Shown here piece by piece: positions 62,143 to 64,000 of a DNA stretch of 64,000 nucleotides (positions are counted from its first letter, which is position 1; each line of letters begins with the position of its first letter). A program made the translations under genes and the position numbers. The stretch lies in the NCBI GenBank assembly GCA_002707155.1, contig PAME01000022.1, positions 28,422 through 92,421 on the forward strand. Reading direction: 5' to 3'. This DNA is from Crocinitomicaceae bacterium (GTDB lineage Bacteria > Bacteroidota > Bacteroidia > Flavobacteriales_G > Salibacteraceae). The notes under the pieces were generated by a model. That model was given only the letters and a program-made list of their open reading frames with translations. It searched no databases and was not told where the DNA came from.

Positions 62143-63409
62143 TACCTTAAAAAAAACTGATGTTAGTTGGGTTGAGAATATTCCAAGTCATTGGGAATCG
62201 ACTAAGTTAAAGTATGTATGTGATATTTCTAAAAACTCCATTAGTACTAAAGAATTTGAAGATATTGAATTAATACATTACTCTATTCCAAACGTTCAGA
62301 AAAATGGAGAAGGTATAAAAGAGTCAGGAAATGATATTGATAGTTCAAAACAACTTTTATTTGGTGGTGAAGTCTTGTTATCAAAATTAAATCCCAGAAA
62401 ATCTACTGTTTGTATTGTGAAAAAAAATGATGAAATGATAGTTGGTTCTGGTGAATTCTTAACATTTAAACCAAAGAATGTCAACACAAAATTTATTTAT
62501 TATTTTTTTAAAAACCCTCGTTTTACAGAGTTTCTTGATTCCTGTGTAAAATCAGTTACTAGGAGTCATCAAAGAGTTAAACCTGATATTGTATACAATA
62601 GTTGGATTTATCTTCCTCCTCAAAGAGAACAAGAATTGATTGTCAACTACTTGAATAAAAAAATAAATGGAATCGACACGTTGATAAAGTTTAAAGAAGA
62701 TAAAATAGGTTTATTAAGAGAAAACTTAAATTCAACAATCTATAATTCCGTAACCAAAGGAGTTAGAGTTGGTAGGAGGTTTATAAAGGTAGATTCAAGT
62801 TTTATTGAGTCAATTCCTGAATCATGGGTTTTGAAAAGAAATAAGTATTTTACAATTCCCAGAAAGAATAAATCTGAAAATGGTTCCGAAGAATTATTGT
62901 CTGTTTCAGAATATGAGGGAGTTATTCCTAGAAAATCTATTCGTGAGGGTGAAGAACATCTTTCTAGATCCGAGTCCTTAATAGGATATCTCAAAGTCAA
63001 CAAAGGAGATTTAGTAAACAATATTATGTTGATGTGGAAAAGAGGTCTTGGAGTAAGTGATTATGAAGGAATAGTTTCTCCATCATACTCTGTATTCTCA
63101 TTTAAAAATTCAATCCCAATGTACTTTCATTATTTGTTTAGAACCGATTTATACACATCAGAGTTTAGAAAACATTCAACAGGAGTGATTGATTCAAGAT
63201 TAAGGTTGTATGATGATGTTTTTGGTTCGTTAAAGTCTCATTTTCCTCCAATTGAGGAACAAATTGAAATTGTTGAATTTATAGAAAATTTTAAAAAGGA
63301 AACGGAATCCTTAATAGATATAGAACAGAAAAAGATTGATAAACTTTTGGAGTATAAAGAATCATTGATTTCCAATGTTGTTTCAGGAGTAAAAAAGATA
63401 TTTACATGA
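62132..63409 (+). CDS. hsdS: Type I restriction-modification specificity subunit
   Basis: Two half-repeats with 'WVENIPSHWESTKLKYVC' and 'IESIPESWVLKRNKYF', each with 'LPPQREQELIVNYLNKK' / 'FPPIEEQIEIVEFIENF'. GTG 62129 / ATG 62132 alternatives. Confidence 0.93.
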   Translation: MKYNTLKKTDVSWVENIPSHWESTKLKYVCDISKNSISTKEFEDIELIHYSIPNVQKNGEGIKESGNDIDSSKQLLFGGEVLLSKLNPRKSTVCIVKKNDEMIVGSGEFLTFKPKNVNTKFIYYFFKNPRFTEFLDSCVKSVTRSHQRVKPDIVYNSWIYLPPQREQELIVNYLNKKINGIDTLIKFKEDKIGLLRENLNSTIYNSVTKGVRVGRRFIKVDSSFIESIPESWVLKRNKYFTIPRKNKSENGSEELLSVSEYEGVIPRKSIREGEEHLSRSESLIGYLKVNKGDLVNNIMLMWKRGLGVSDYEGIVSPSYSVFSFKNSIPMYFHYLFRTDLYTSEFRKHSTGVIDSRLRLYDDVFGSLKSHFPPIEEQIEIVEFIENFKKETESLIDIEQKKIDKLLEYKESLISNVVSGVKKIFT

Positions 63410-64000
63410 ATAGACCAAACGAAGAACGTTTCGAAAAACATATAGAACAAACCTTAATTCAACATGGGTTTACTTCTCGTTTATATACCGAGTACGATAG
63501 AAATCAATGTCAACTTCAAGAGGAACTCATAGAGTTTATTAAATCTACTCAAAAGGAAGAGTATGATAAACTACACAAACAATTTGATACTTCAACGGAT
63601 AAACAACTGAGTAAGATTGTAAATGAACAAATCTCTAAAAGAGGAGTTATTGATGTTCTCAGAAAAGGAGTTAGTACAAGAGGATGTTCTTTTGACATGG
63701 TGTATTTTGAACCTAAAAGTGGTTTGAATCCTGAACATCAATCTAAATTTGAAAAGAATCGTTTTGTATCAGTTCGTCAACTTCACTATTCTAATAAAAA
63801 TGAGAATTCTATTGATTTGGTATTGTTCTTAAACGGAATACCAATTATTACAATGGAGTTGAAAAATCAACTCACAGGACAAAACATAAAGAACTCAGAG
63901 AACCAATATAAATACGATAGAAACCCATCAGGAGAACCCCTGTTACAGTTTAAAAGGTGTTTGGTACATTTCTGTGTAGATAACGATAAAGTATCTATGA
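63406..64000 (+). CDS. hsdR: Type I restriction endonuclease subunit R, N-terminal part (truncated by window end)
   Basis: Not in the ORF track because it has no stop before the window end. ATG 63406 overlaps the hsdS TGA; 198 open codons starting MNRPNEERFEKHIEQTLIQHGF; nuclease-domain motif 'SIDLVLFLNGIPIITMELKNQLTGQ'. Confidence 0.9.
   Translation, partial: MNRPNEERFEKHIEQTLIQHGFTSRLYTEYDRNQCQLQEELIEFIKSTQKEEYDKLHKQFDTSTDKQLSKIVNEQISKRGVIDVLRKGVSTRGCSFDMVYFEPKSGLNPEHQSKFEKNRFVSVRQLHYSNKNENSIDLVLFLNGIPIITMELKNQLTGQNIKNSENQYKYDRNPSGEPLLQFKRCLVHFCVDNDKVSM

Larger units (their letters stand above)
56703..64000. mobile_element. Left part of a putative integrative element at the 3' end of glmS, carrying serine recombinases and a type I R-M system
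   Basis: Large serine recombinase at the glmS junction, second serine recombinase, hypothetical ORFs and HsdMSR cargo; A/T-richer than the flanking core genome. Right end not in window. Confidence 0.7.

Overview
This is a chromosomal window from a Bacteroidota (Flavobacteriia-like) genome. From about 1 to 56.8 kb it is ordinary, densely packed core genome. It contains: a nucleotide-sugar/surface-polysaccharide operon (75-6436); a type IX secretion/gliding block (PorP/SprF-gldK-gldL-gldM-gldN at 6514-12409, porV-porU at 37115-42350, PorP/SprF-gldJ at 42487-45026); a run of housekeeping genes (topA, miaB, lptE-like, secG, groES/groEL, dsbD-like, gmhA, mrp, trmB, pdhA/pdhC, cdd, ispF, murF, glyS, radA, hldE C-terminal domain, panD, panC, glmS). 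From about 56.8 kb to the window end the sequence is visibly more A/T-rich and looks like the left end of an integrated element abutting the 3' end of glmS. It carries a large serine recombinase whose C-terminal codons run antisense into glmS, a translationally coupled small serine recombinase, two divergent coiled-coil-rich unknown ORFs around a structured intergenic region, and a type I restriction-modification operon (hsdM-hsdS-hsdR) cut off by the window end. The best leads are: (1) the recombinase/glmS overlap and the R-M cargo; (2) overlapping, mutually exclusive inverted repeats at the start of the 168-aa ORF; (3) a sigma-54 AAA+ activator broken by one in-frame TAA; (4) an arginase/formimidoylglutamase-family protein that has lost several metal ligands. 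No rRNA, tRNA or CRISPR array was recognised. All family calls come from reading motifs; no database search was possible.
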